Source: Streptomyces sp. NBC_01463 (lineage in GTDB: Bacteria > Actinomycetota > Actinomycetes > Streptomycetales > Streptomycetaceae). From it: a stretch of DNA of 64,000 nucleotides. Position numbers and translations under genes: made by a program. The stretch is from positions 4,836,001 to 4,900,000 of the forward strand of contig CP109468.1 of NCBI GenBank assembly GCA_036227345.1, in the 5' to 3' direction. Within the stretch, counting starts at the first letter, position 1, and every line of letters begins with the position of its first letter. This document shows, piece by piece, positions 7,504-16,651 of this stretch. The notes under the pieces were generated by a model, which searched no databases, was not told where the DNA came from, and saw nothing but the letters and a program-made list of their open reading frames with translations.

Positions 7504-9033
7504 TCAGCCGCCGTCCGCCGCGAGGTCCAGCGCCCGGAACGCCAGCCACAGGTCGTAGCGGGCGCTGGGGGTCCGCAGGAGCGAGCGCTGGAGGACGGTC
7601 TCCAGCCGGGTCAGCCGCTTGCGCATACCGGGCACGGAGATGGCCAGCGCGTCCGCGGCCGGGCCGAGCTGGGCCTCGCACTCCAGCCAGGTACGCAGCG
7701 TGGTGCACGGATCCGCGGTGCCGCCGGCCTTCTCCGTCCCGCCTGCCGCCTCCGCTCCGCCGAGCGGCCGCAACTGCTGCACCGCCCAGGAATGGACCGC
7801 GGGCAGGAGCAGGATGTCGTCCAGTGAGTGCCCGGGCGGTCCGGACGGGCCCCCGCCCGGACCCGCCGGCCGCGGCAGGGCGGGCGTGGCGCGGATGCAC
7901 AGGGCGAGATCGAGGGCGGACTGGTCGGCCACCTTGTGCAGGTCCAGGCCCAGCAGTTCACCGATCAGCCGCAGCCGCGCGGAGAGCGTGTTGCGGTGGA
8001 TCTTCAGGTGCTCGGTCGCGTGCGAGGAGAACGCGAGCCAGGACGCGAGCGTGGCCGCCAGCTCCTGACTGCCCGGGTCCTGGCTGCGCCGCGGCAGATG
8101 GGCGAGCAGCGGGGCGAGGAGCGCATCCGCCCACAGGGCGCCCTCGGCGCCGGTCACCAGGGCGAGTCCGGGCGCGGCGCCGAAGCGGGCGACCCGCTCC
8201 GGCAGCCCGCGGGCGACGGCGAGCGCGTGGAACGCCTGGCGGTACGCGGTCGCGGTGTCGGGCAGCGCCACGTCCTCGCTGATGCCGACGACGCAGTCGT
8301 CCACCACCGAGGCGACGCGCGGGCCGAGCCGCGCGTCCGCCGGTTCGGGGCCCGCGGGCGCGATGAGGATCAGATGGTGTGCGTACACCGGGCACCGCAC
8401 GATCCAGGACCGGCCGCCGGAGAGCTCCGCGCAGACCCGGGCCACCTCGTCCCGGTCGCGGCCGGCGCACTCGACGACACAGACCCGGACCGGGTTCGGC
8501 AGGCTGGGCTTCAGGGCGCCCGCGACCTGGTGCGCGATCGACAGCTGGCCGGTCATCAGCAGGTGCAGCACCGCCTCCCGGCCGCGGGACTCCGCCAGGT
8601 CGACGCGGCGGCGCTTGCGCTCGACGGTCTCGGCGGCCCAGCACATGGCGAGCGGCAGGGCGGCGTCGGCGAGCAGGGTGGAGAGCCCGTCCGGCAGCGG
8701 GCGCCGGCCGACGACGGCGAGGACGGGCGGAGTGACGTCCGGCGGCCCGTCCAGGGCGAACAGCAGCGCGGTGTGCGGCCCCTTGTCGAAGGAGGAGGAA
8801 CGGGCGCCGAGCGCGGACAGCTCCCGTGCGCAGTCGGCAGCGAGGACGGCCGATCCGGCGCTCGCGGCATCGGGGACCCGGGCGACACCGTGCAGGACGG
8901 TGCCGTCGCCGTCGAGCAGTCCCGCCCAGCCGTCCGCGCGGCCCGACACCCAGCGCAGCAGCTCCTGCGAGCCGCCGGACCGGGCCAGTCCATGCATCCG
9001 AATGACGTCGTCCGCCCGTCTCCGCGCGTGCAC
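7504..9033 (-). CDS. PucR/CdaR-type transcriptional regulator
   Basis: The 509-residue protein has a C-terminal PucR-type helix-turn-helix around residues 350-375 (HLKIHRNTLSARLRLIGELLG). A second, weaker helical segment of the same type (ALAISVPGMRKRLTRLETVL) lies close to the C-terminus, so the DNA-binding region may be duplicated. The long N-terminal part has GAF-like character and no transmembrane segment. The GTG start at 9033 has a GGGGGAA site just upstream. Its targets are not deducible; the 31-bp-spaced direct repeats at 9083 and 9114 upstream of its start are candidate autoregulatory sites. Confidence 0.75.
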   Translation of the reverse strand: MHARRRADDVIRMHGLARSGGSQELLRWVSGRADGWAGLLDGDGTVLHGVARVPDAASAGSAVLAADCARELSALGARSSSFDKGPHTALLFALDGPPDVTPPVLAVVGRRPLPDGLSTLLADAALPLAMCWAAETVERKRRRVDLAESRGREAVLHLLMTGQLSIAHQVAGALKPSLPNPVRVCVVECAGRDRDEVARVCAELSGGRSWIVRCPVYAHHLILIAPAGPEPADARLGPRVASVVDDCVVGISEDVALPDTATAYRQAFHALAVARGLPERVARFGAAPGLALVTGAEGALWADALLAPLLAHLPRRSQDPGSQELAATLASWLAFSSHATEHLKIHRNTLSARLRLIGELLGLDLHKVADQSALDLALCIRATPALPRPAGPGGGPSGPPGHSLDDILLLPAVHSWAVQQLRPLGGAEAAGGTEKAGGTADPCTTLRTWLECEAQLGPAADALAISVPGMRKRLTRLETVLQRSLLRTPSARYDLWLAFRALDLAADGG

Positions 9034-9324
9034 TGTTCCCCCGCTCCCGCCGAAAACCGGAGTGCAGAGTACCGGTTTGGCTGTGCGAACTGATACCCCG
9101 GTCCGGCCACACCGTGCGAACTGAATCTTTCGCGTCGACTACCCCGCAACCTAGAGTCCGAACGCGGTTGCGGGCCTTTCGGGGGAGAGGCACGGGGGAC
9201 GACGGCAGCGGCTCACGGGGGTGGCCGCTGTCGTCGGCCGCAACCGCCTCTTCGTCGCGTTGTCAGTGGTGCCCCTTAACGTCGGAAGCCTGAAACGGCC
9301 GGCGTGCGAGGAGAGGTCACCACC
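9034..9324. other. Intergenic region with direct repeats and hairpins
   Basis: No gene is seen in this 291-bp stretch. GTGCGAACTGA occurs twice, at 9083-9093 and 9114-9124, about three helical turns apart. A hairpin with arms CCCGCAACC (9143-9151) and GGTTGCGGG (9166-9174) follows, then an imperfect longer hairpin around 9198-9235. Divergent promoters for the regulator and the clamp gene must lie here. Confidence 0.6.
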
Positions 9325-10449
9325 ATGGAGTTCCGGATCGAGCGCGGCCGGCTGGCCGACGCGGTGGCCTGGGCGGCCCGGGTGCTTCCCACCCGCTCTC
9401 CCGTTCCCGTGCTGGGCGGTCTGCTGCTGGAGGCCGCGGACGGCCGGCTCGGCATCTCCGGCCTCGACTACGAGGCGTCCGCCCGGATCGAGGTGGACGC
9501 CGAGACCGTACGGCCCGGCAAGGTGCTGGTCATGGGCCGCAGGCTGCTGGACGTGTGCCGGGTGCTGCCCGAGGGGGCGGTGGAATGCGCCGTGGAGGGC
9601 TCCCGGTTCACGGTGACGGGCAGCGGTGCGGGATTCGGTCTTTCGGTGCTGCCGCTCGACGACTATCCGGCGCTGCCGCCGCTGCCGGAGGTCCTCGGGG
9701 CGGTGGACGCAGGGGAGTTCGCGGCGGCCGTCGCGGACGTGACGGTGGCGGCGGGCCGGGACGACACCCTGCCGGCGCTGACCGGCATCCGGCTGGGGCT
9801 CGACGGCGACCGGATGACCCTGGCGGCCACCGACCGGTACCGCTTCGCGGTCCGCACGCTGGGGTGGAAGCCCGCGGCGGCGGACGTCACGGCCGATGTC
9901 CTGGTCTCGGCCCGCAGACTCTCCGAGATCGCCCGCTCCTTCGGCCATGCGGGCCTGGTCAGCCTCGCCCTGGACGGCGGGTCGGCCGGCTTCGAGCTGG
10001 CCGGGACGCGCACGACGGTCCGGCTCCTGGACGGCCGACTGCCGCGCCACGACAAGCTGTTCGCGATGGCGGACCCGGTCACGGCGGTGACCGAGCGCGA
10101 GCCCCTGGTCGAGGCGGTGAAGCGGGTCTCGGTGGTGGCGGACGGCGACAGTCCGCTCCAATTCGCCTTCCGTGACGGTTCGGTGCTTCTCCAGGCGGGT
10201 TACGAGGACGACGTGGCTTCCCAGCGGCTGCCCGCCGAACTGGTGGGCACCCAGGAGCTGACGGTCGCCTTCAATCCGTCGTACCTGATGGACGCGCTGT
10301 CCTCGTTCGACGCCCCGGTCATCCGGTTCCACCTGATGGGTCCGGGGCAGCGCGCCATGGTCACCGGGCATGCGACGCGGGAGGACGCGACGGGCCCGGC
10401 CGGGGGGACCCACCAGCACCTGCTCATGTCCGTCAAGCCGCTGATGTAG
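9325..10449 (+). CDS. DNA polymerase III beta sliding clamp paralogue
   Basis: The 374-residue protein opens with a clear DnaN pattern (ERGRLADAVAWAARVLPTR, then PVLGGLLLEA) and keeps family landmarks in all three clamp domains, such as LTGIRLGLDGDRMTLAATDR mid-protein and AFNPSYLMDALSSF near the end. The normal C-terminal hydrophobic end is replaced by HQHLLMSVKPLM after a Gly-rich insert. None of the usual origin-region partners (dnaA, recF, gyrB) is nearby, so this is best read as a second clamp beside the canonical dnaN elsewhere. A role in repair, lesion bypass or plasmid/phage functions is possible but inferred. The start at ATG 9325 is chosen by family N-termini. Confidence 0.85.
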   Translation: MEFRIERGRLADAVAWAARVLPTRSPVPVLGGLLLEAADGRLGISGLDYEASARIEVDAETVRPGKVLVMGRRLLDVCRVLPEGAVECAVEGSRFTVTGSGAGFGLSVLPLDDYPALPPLPEVLGAVDAGEFAAAVADVTVAAGRDDTLPALTGIRLGLDGDRMTLAATDRYRFAVRTLGWKPAAADVTADVLVSARRLSEIARSFGHAGLVSLALDGGSAGFELAGTRTTVRLLDGRLPRHDKLFAMADPVTAVTEREPLVEAVKRVSVVADGDSPLQFAFRDGSVLLQAGYEDDVASQRLPAELVGTQELTVAFNPSYLMDALSSFDAPVIRFHLMGPGQRAMVTGHATREDATGPAGGTHQHLLMSVKPLM

Positions 10450-10492
10450 GGGCGGGGTTCGCCGGTGCCGGGCTGGTGCGGCCTGAGCCGGG

Positions 10493-12571
10493 TCAGTCGG
10501 TCTTCGTGTACGTGAGCTTCTCGCCGGAGTCCGTGTTGAGACGGCTCAGGGTGCCGTCGGGGAGCAGGGTGAGCGTGGTGGCACTGCCCGGGGTGCAGGA
10601 CGTCATCGGTTCGCCCAGCGTCACCGTGGACGGCCCGACGCTGACCGGTTCGCCTTCGGACGGCACGGATGCCAGATCCGCCTGGAAGACGCAGCGGTAG
10701 GTGCCGCCGGTGTCCATGGGGCCCTCCGCGGTGAGGGTGAGGACGGCGTCGCCCACCTGGCCCTGCCGGATGACGAGTTCGCGGGTGGAGTGGCCGGCGG
10801 CGTTGTCGATGCTGCCGGACCAGGTGCCGAGGTACCCCTCCGGGATGCCGTCGTCGTCGCCGTTCTGCGCGTCGTCGCTTGGCGAGGGGTCCGGGGGACC
10901 GTCGGGGGACGGGGAGTTGGAGGAGTCGTCCGCCGGGGAGGGGCCGGCCGAGCGGGTGGGGTCGGCCGTGGTGGTCGCGTCGCGGTCGTTCATCAGGGCG
11001 TAGACGGACCCACCGGCCCCGATGGCGACGAGCACGGCGATCACGACGAGGGCGATGGTCGAACCGGTGCTCCGGCGCGCGGGCGCGGTCGGCTGCCCGC
11101 CGGCCGGGTGGGCCGGGCCGTACGGGGGCGTGGAGCCGAAGCCCGGCTGCTGCGGGTACCCGTACGCGTAGCCCTGGTTGGGGGCCGGCTGCTGCGGTAC
11201 GCCGTAGCCCTGGACCGGGTACGGCTGGGCGGGCTGCTGCGGATAGCCGTACGCGGGGAAGGACGCTCCGGGGAGGGACGGCTCGGCCGGAGAGGGCGCG
11301 GGCGGCGCGGCCGGGGCGGGTGTCTCGACGACGGTGGCCGGAGGGGCGGAGGGGGCGGAGGGTACGGGGGGCGCGGGCGCGACGGGGGGCGGACCTGCGG
11401 GGAGCTGCGGGGGGTTCGCGGCTGCCGCGTGGACGGGTGCCGTACCGCCGGGGGCGGCGTTGTCCGGAACGGCGTCGTGCGGGACGGCGTCGTGCGGAAC
11501 GGTGTCGTTCGGAACGGCGTCGGTCGGGACGCCATCGTTCGGAACGGTGTCAGCGGGTGCGGGTGCGGGTGCGGGTGCGGCTTCGGCCGGGGCGGTGTCC
11601 GCCGGTGCCGGTGCGGGTGCGGGCGGGACCGCGTCCATCGGGTCCTCCGAGTCCAGCAGGCCCACCGCGTGGCGGCCGAGCTGGGCGATGAGGGCGCCCG
11701 GCAGCCAGGGCTCCACGGTGTCGCCCCCGTCCAGCCGCGCCAGGATCTCGTCCGTCGAAGGACGGGCCCCGGGGTCCTTGTGCAGGCAGTGCCGGATCAG
11801 CTCCACGAGATCGGCCGGCACCCCGGTCAGGTCCGGGTCCTCCTGCGCGATCCGGAACATCAGCGCGTGCACCCCGCTGGCCGCCACGCCGAACGGCAGC
11901 CGGCCGGTCGCCGCGTACGCCAGCACCGAGCCCAGGCAGAACACGTCGCACGCGGTGGTGACGCGCTCGCCGCGCACCTGCTCGGGCGACATGAAGCCGG
12001 GGGAGCCGACCAGGGCGCCGGTGCGGGTGAGGCCGCCGTCGGTGACGGTGTCGAGTGCCCGGGCTATCCCGAAGTCGATGACGCGCGGGCCGTCGATCGT
12101 CAGCAGGATGTTGGACGGCTTGAGGTCGCGGTGGATGAGCCCGGCGGCGTGGATGGCGCGCAGCGCGTGGGCGAGGCCGGTGCCCAGGATGTGCACGGAG
12201 CGGTGGGGCAGTGGTCCGTACGCCCCCGGGGCCGGACCGGCCGAGGTGCTCGCGCGCCCCGAGACGGTGGCCTGGAGGGAGGGGCCCGCGACATACCCCG
12301 TGGCGACCCAGGGAACGGCGGCCTCGGTGTCGGCGTCCAGCACGGGCGCGGTCCAGGTCGAGCCGACCCGGCGGGCGGCCAGCACCTCCTGCCGGAACCG
12401 GTCGCGGAACTCCTGCCGCTCGGCGAGCTCCTCGCGGACCAGCTTGATCGCGACCACGCGGCCGCGGTCCGAGCGGGCCAGATAGACCTGGCCCATGCCG
12501 CCCGCCCCGAGCCGGCCCAGCAGCCGGTAGGCGCCGATGCGTTGCGGATCGGCGGACCCGAGCTTCTCCAT
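10493..12571 (-). CDS. Serine/threonine protein kinase with extracellular domain
   Basis: The 692-residue protein starts at ATG 12571 behind GGGGGAGGA. A Hanks-type kinase domain occupies about residues 10-280: GAGGMGQVYLA for the P-loop, VVAIKLV for the catalytic lysine, IHRDLKPSN for the catalytic loop, DFG and SPEQ. A Pro/Ala-rich, Gln/Tyr-rich cytoplasmic linker of about 230 residues follows and includes a repeated VPNDxVPxD pattern. One membrane helix (STIALVVIAVLVAIGAGGSV) then leads to a ~120-residue outer domain (YLGTWSGSIDNA ...) resembling lipocalin-like or copper-resistance beta folds. It probably senses an external cue; its substrates are unknown. It is convergent with the clamp gene. 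Confidence 0.93.
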   Translation of the reverse strand: MEKLGSADPQRIGAYRLLGRLGAGGMGQVYLARSDRGRVVAIKLVREELAERQEFRDRFRQEVLAARRVGSTWTAPVLDADTEAAVPWVATGYVAGPSLQATVSGRASTSAGPAPGAYGPLPHRSVHILGTGLAHALRAIHAAGLIHRDLKPSNILLTIDGPRVIDFGIARALDTVTDGGLTRTGALVGSPGFMSPEQVRGERVTTACDVFCLGSVLAYAATGRLPFGVAASGVHALMFRIAQEDPDLTGVPADLVELIRHCLHKDPGARPSTDEILARLDGGDTVEPWLPGALIAQLGRHAVGLLDSEDPMDAVPPAPAPAPADTAPAEAAPAPAPAPADTVPNDGVPTDAVPNDTVPHDAVPHDAVPDNAAPGGTAPVHAAAANPPQLPAGPPPVAPAPPVPSAPSAPPATVVETPAPAAPPAPSPAEPSLPGASFPAYGYPQQPAQPYPVQGYGVPQQPAPNQGYAYGYPQQPGFGSTPPYGPAHPAGGQPTAPARRSTGSTIALVVIAVLVAIGAGGSVYALMNDRDATTTADPTRSAGPSPADDSSNSPSPDGPPDPSPSDDAQNGDDDGIPEGYLGTWSGSIDNAAGHSTRELVIRQGQVGDAVLTLTAEGPMDTGGTYRCVFQADLASVPSEGEPVSVGPSTVTLGEPMTSCTPGSATTLTLLPDGTLSRLNTDSGEKLTYTKTD
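11463..11550. repeat. 15-bp tandem repeat array inside the kinase linker
   Basis: About six degenerate 15-bp units (consensus near GGAACGGCGTCGTGC on the plus strand) encode the VPNDA/VPHDA pentapeptide repeats of the kinase linker. Variation between units suggests in-frame slippage. Confidence 0.75.
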
Positions 12572-12828
12572 GGTGTGCAGTCCTCCCCCGTACGGCGACA
12601 CGCCGGACGGGGTCGAGAATAGCGGCGCGGTTCGCACCGGCGGGTGCCGGTGCGCGGGGGCGCGGTCCGGCGGGCACCGTGCCCCCGCACCCGGCGTGGG
12701 TCCGGGCCGCCGGTCCTTCCGTCACGGAGCGGGGGCCCGCGCAGACCCGACATCCTGCCGAACCAGGCGCTCCACGCCATACAAGGTGGCCATACCGGGC
12801 GCCGTCCGCCGCCGCCTACGCTCGTCGC

Positions 12829-14190
12829 ATGACCCCTCATCCCACGCCCGACTCCGCCGCCGGGGCGGCCGTGAAGGCCGCCGACCGCGCGCACGTGTTC
12901 CACTCCTGGTCCGCTCAGGGCCTGATCGACCCGCTCGCCGTCGCCGGCGCCGAGGGGTCGTACTTCTGGGACTACGACGGCAACCGCTACCTCGACTTCA
13001 CCAGCGGCCTCGTCTACACCAACATCGGTTACCAGCACCCCACCGTCGTCGCCGCGATCCAGGAGCAGGCGGGGAAGATGACGACCTTCGCGCCCGCCTT
13101 CGCGATCGAGTCGCGCTCCGAGGCCGCACGCCTCATCGCCGAGCGCACCCCCGGCGACCTGGACAAGATCTTCTTCACCAACGGCGGCGCGGAGGCCGTC
13201 GAGAACGCCGTCCGGATGGCCCGGCTGCACACCGGCCGTACGAAGGTGCTCTCCGCCTACCGCTCGTACCACGGCGCCACCTCCACCGCGATCAACCTGA
13301 CCGGTGACCCGCGCCGCTGGGCGTCGGACAACGGCTCCGCCGGCGTCGTCCGGTTCTGGGCCCCGTTCCTCTACCGCTCGCCGTTCTACGCGCAGACCGA
13401 GGCCGAGGAGTGCGCCCGCGCGCTCCAGCACCTGGAGGACACCCTCGCCTACGAGGGCCCGTCGACCATCGCCGCGATCATCCTGGAGACCATCCCGGGC
13501 ACGGCCGGCATCATGACGCCGCCGCCCGGCTACCTCGCCGGTGTCCGCGAGATCTGCGACCGGTACGGCATCGTCTTCGTCCTCGACGAGGTCATGGCCG
13601 GCTTCGGCCGCACCGGCAAGTGGTTCGCCGCCGACCACTTCGACGTCACGCCCGACCTGCTGACCTTCGCCAAGGGCGTGAACTCCGGATACGTGCCGCT
13701 CGGCGGCGTCGCCATCTCCGCCGAGATCGCCGCCACCTTCGACACCCGCCCCTACCCGGGCGGCCTCACCTACTCCGGCCACCCGCTGGCCTGCGCCGCC
13801 GCCGTCGCCACCATCCATGTGATGGAGGACGAGAAGGTCATCGAGAACGCCGCCCACATCGGCGAGAGCGTCCTCGGCCCCGGTCTGCGCGAGCTCGCCG
13901 CGAACCACCCGTCGGTCGGCGAGGTCCGCGGCCTCGGCGCGTTCTGGGCGCTGGAGCTGGTCCGCGACAAGGAGACCCGCGAGCCGCTGGTCCCGTACAA
14001 CGCGACGGGCGAGGCCAACGCGCCGATGGCGGCCTTCGGCGCCGCGGCGAAGAAGCACGGCCTGTGGCCCTTCATCAACATGAACCGCACCCACGCCGTC
14101 CCCGCCTGCAACGTCACCGAGGCCGAGGCCAAGGAGGGGCTGGCCGCGCTCGACGCCGCGCTGTCGGTGGCCGACGAACACACCGCGTAA
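12829..14190 (+). CDS. Class III (PLP-dependent) aminotransferase
   Basis: The 453-residue cytosolic enzyme is of the omega-amino acid/beta-alanine:pyruvate or taurine aminotransferase group. FFTNGGAEAVENAVRMAR is the cofactor phosphate region, LDEVMAGFGRTGKWFA contains the aspartate that contacts the pyridine ring, and FAKGVNSGYVPLGG contains the PLP lysine. GGLTYSGHPLACAAA and the C-terminal region are standard. A TACGCT -10 element ends 6 bp before the ATG, suggesting a leaderless transcript, so the longer upstream reading is rejected. The substrate cannot be fixed by eye; the GntR gene 66 bp downstream may regulate it, which suggests a catabolic role. Confidence 0.9.
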   Translation: MTPHPTPDSAAGAAVKAADRAHVFHSWSAQGLIDPLAVAGAEGSYFWDYDGNRYLDFTSGLVYTNIGYQHPTVVAAIQEQAGKMTTFAPAFAIESRSEAARLIAERTPGDLDKIFFTNGGAEAVENAVRMARLHTGRTKVLSAYRSYHGATSTAINLTGDPRRWASDNGSAGVVRFWAPFLYRSPFYAQTEAEECARALQHLEDTLAYEGPSTIAAIILETIPGTAGIMTPPPGYLAGVREICDRYGIVFVLDEVMAGFGRTGKWFAADHFDVTPDLLTFAKGVNSGYVPLGGVAISAEIAATFDTRPYPGGLTYSGHPLACAAAVATIHVMEDEKVIENAAHIGESVLGPGLRELAANHPSVGEVRGLGAFWALELVRDKETREPLVPYNATGEANAPMAAFGAAAKKHGLWPFINMNRTHAVPACNVTEAEAKEGLAALDAALSVADEHTA

Positions 14191-14256
14191 CGCCGCCGCG
14201 CCCCTCCCCGCGCCCTCGTCTAAGGTGACCCGAGGCCGAAACAGGGGAGGGGCGCC

Positions 14257-15021
14257 ATGCGCGCGAGCGGAGCTGTCACACGCAGTACGCTGCGGCAGCA
14301 GATCGCGGACGCGCTGCGTGACGAGGTGCTCGCCGGGCGTCTTCAGCCCGGCCGGGAGTTCACCGTCAAGCAGATCGCCGAGCAGTACGGCGTCTCCGCC
14401 ACGCCCGTCCGCGAGGCGCTCTTCGACCTCGCCGCACAGGGCCTGCTCGAATCCGACCAGCACCGCGGGTTCCGGGTGTACGAGTTCAGCGTCGCCGACT
14501 ACCGCGCGATGGTGGAGGCCCGCACCCTGGTCATGGACGGGGTCATCCGGGAGGTCTTCACCTCGCCGTCCCCCGGCGGAGCCCGGCAGACCGCCTACCG
14601 GGACGCGCTCGTCTCCGTACGCCGCCGCGCCGAGGAGGCCTCCCGCGCGGCGCGCGGCGGCGACCTGGACATCCTGATCGGCTACGACCTGCGCTTCTGG
14701 CGCGAGCTCGGCGCCCTCGTCGGCAACACCTACATCACCGACTTCCTCCACCGGCTGCGCGTCCAGGCCTGGGTGTTCGCCGTGCCGTACCTGCGGGGCG
14801 ACGCGGACGTACGGGACTGGCTCTGGAACGGGCACCCCGACCTCGTCGCCGCGATCTCGCACCGCGACCGCGACGCCCTGCGCGCGGCCGTCGAGGACTA
14901 CAACAACCACGCACTGAGCTGGGCGGACCGGCTGGCGGCCGGCGATCCGGCCCCGCCCGGGCCCGGCCCGGAGCCGGACGGACCGGACGGTTCCGCGGAC
15001 CCGGGGCGTCCGGAGGCCTGA
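14257..15021 (+). CDS. GntR-family regulator (FCD type)
   Basis: The 254-residue protein has an N-terminal GntR winged helix (TLRQQIADALRDEVLAGRL ... YGVSATPVREALFDLAAQGLL, residues 9-70) and a helical FCD-like ligand domain (residues 80-230) with several His/Asp residues typical of metal-assisted ligand binding. ATG 14257 follows GGGGAGGGG. It lies downstream of the aminotransferase and could respond to that enzyme's substrate or product. The C-terminal 25 residues are a low-complexity Pro/Gly/Asp tail. Confidence 0.88.
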   Translation: MRASGAVTRSTLRQQIADALRDEVLAGRLQPGREFTVKQIAEQYGVSATPVREALFDLAAQGLLESDQHRGFRVYEFSVADYRAMVEARTLVMDGVIREVFTSPSPGGARQTAYRDALVSVRRRAEEASRAARGGDLDILIGYDLRFWRELGALVGNTYITDFLHRLRVQAWVFAVPYLRGDADVRDWLWNGHPDLVAAISHRDRDALRAAVEDYNNHALSWADRLAAGDPAPPGPGPEPDGPDGSADPGRPEA

Positions 15022-15149
15022 GCGCGCGGGCGGCCGCGGCGGCCCGGCGAAGTCCGTCGTGAGGGAGCACTGTGCGCGACGTCCCGACCGCATTACGCTG
15101 TCCCGACCATCGCACCACCGCACGCATCCCCGCATGAGAGCGAGACTTC

Positions 15150-15800
15150 GTGGCCTGTGACCTGTGGCTGGTCCCCCTCGTCGATGTGCTGTGCCACAGC
15201 CCCGACAACCCGTTCGCCGATGAGATAGCCGTCTACGACAAAGCGCTGGGCGAGGCAGGGCTGCCGCCCGTACCCGTCTACGCCTACATGCCCGGCCTGA
15301 CCGGTGACGTGGCCCCGGTCGCGGGCTTCGACTACGACGCGCTGCACTTCCTGCGCCGCGCCTATCTCCTTCAGCTCAGCGGCCTCGCCGTCACCCCCGT
15401 CGACGAACTGGGCGGGGACTACGAGCAGTTGCTGGAGATGTTCGAGCCGACCGCCCAGCAGTCGCATCTGGTGTGGCACTACGACCACGCGGGCGCGTAC
15501 GTCCCCGTGGACTTCGCCGCGCCGCTGACCAACGACGACCTGCTGGAGGGCGGCGGCCCGCTCGGCTCGGCGCACGGGCTGCTGCGGGAGCTGGAGTTCG
15601 TCGCCGCGTCCATCGGCATCGATCCGGCCAATCCGCCGGCCGCCCCGCTGCCGCCCGCCGCGCCCACCTCGCTGGAGGAACCGGCGAGTCCGATCCCCTA
15701 CGACGACAACCCGTTCGCCCGGGAGCGCCACGTCTGGCTCGGCCTGCACGCGGCGGTCACCCGCAGCCTCGCCCAGGGCTCGATGATCATCTTCAGCTGA
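15150..15800 (+). CDS. Conserved hypothetical protein
   Basis: The 216-residue soluble protein starts at GTG 15150. It begins CDLWLVPLVDVLCHSPDNPF and has a compact acidic body without membrane segments or a recognisable catalytic motif. A Pro/Ala-rich stretch lies near residue 155. I recognise it as the kind of conserved protein found next to ybaB/recR in streptomycetes, but I cannot assign a function. It has its own upstream gap of 128 bp after the GntR gene and is convergent with the SLATT gene. Confidence 0.7.
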   Translation: MACDLWLVPLVDVLCHSPDNPFADEIAVYDKALGEAGLPPVPVYAYMPGLTGDVAPVAGFDYDALHFLRRAYLLQLSGLAVTPVDELGGDYEQLLEMFEPTAQQSHLVWHYDHAGAYVPVDFAAPLTNDDLLEGGGPLGSAHGLLRELEFVAASIGIDPANPPAAPLPPAAPTSLEEPASPIPYDDNPFARERHVWLGLHAAVTRSLAQGSMIIFS

Positions 15801-15853
15801 GAGGCCACCGGCCTCCCGGCCCCGCCGCCCCCGCGGTGCTCACCGGTGACCGG

Positions 15854-16651
15854 TCACCGCGGGGACTCCGGCGGCCGCTGCCGCGGCATGTTCGGCCGGC
15901 TCATCGACTGCAGCGGGAAGCGTCCCGGCTGCGCACCCGGCTCCGTACGCCCGCCGCCCGAACCCCCGGAGACCAGCGCCTGCATCCCCATCGGCGCGGG
16001 ACCGGCCCGGAACTCCACCATCCAGTCCGCGGTCTCCGACCGCACCAGCTCCGTGACGTCCTCCGAGAAGCGCCGCAGCACCCCCAGGCACCGCTCGGCC
16101 GCCTCGCTCGCCGTCCCCTCGGCCGGGCCGAGCACCTCGCGCACGCACTCCGAGGCCCAGTCGAACTGGAGCACCTGGAGCCGTCGCTGCACGGCCTGCG
16201 CCGTGGCGAGATTCCTTATCCACCCCGAGGTCAGTCCGAAGTAGCGGTCGCACGCCATGCACGCGGCGCCCAGCAGCAGCGACAGATACCCCCAGCCCGC
16301 CGCGCCGTGCAGCGCGCCGGTCAGATCGAGCAGCGGCAGCGCGGCGCCCGCGACGGCCCCGAAGGCGGTCCCCAGCCGCAGCGCCCTGGCGCCGCGCCGC
16401 TTCCACACCCGGTCGCCCAGATACCAGTCGGCGGTGCGCAGCGCGTCGGCCTCGACCCACCGGTACAGCTCGTCGAGCCGCTGCGCGGGTTCGCCCCAGT
16501 CGCCGAGCGGGAAGGGTGTCCCGGTCAGATCCCGGCTCCGCGCCTCATGGCTCCGAGCGCCGGAGCCCGTACCGGAAGGAGCGGCCGGGCCGGGCACACC
16601 GGATTCGTTGCGGGGCGGCCCTTCGGGCTGCATCTCCGGCTGACTCACCGG
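15854..16651 (-). CDS. SLATT-domain two-helix membrane protein
   Basis: From GTG 16651 (GAGGAG site 7 nt upstream) the protein has 265 residues. The central part, about residues 55-175, has the SLATT layout: an amphipathic helix (RLDELYRWVEADALRTADWYL), two adjacent membrane helices (TAFGAVAGAALPLLDL and GYLSLLLGAACMACDRYF), then a long helix (LATAQAVQRRLQVLQFDWA). SLATT proteins are predicted pore-forming effectors of nucleotide-signalling conflict systems, but this one is isolated from SMODS or SLOG partners and sits in a conserved housekeeping neighbourhood. An alternative start is ATG 16666. Its function remains open. Confidence 0.7.
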   Translation of the reverse strand, partial: PVSQPEMQPEGPPRNESGVPGPAAPSGTGSGARSHEARSRDLTGTPFPLGDWGEPAQRLDELYRWVEADALRTADWYLGDRVWKRRGARALRLGTAFGAVAGAALPLLDLTGALHGAAGWGYLSLLLGAACMACDRYFGLTSGWIRNLATAQAVQRRLQVLQFDWASECVREVLGPAEGTASEAAERCLGVLRRFSEDVTELVRSETADWMVEFRAGPAPMGMQALVSGGSGGGRTEPGAQPGRFPLQSMSRPNMPRQRPPESPR

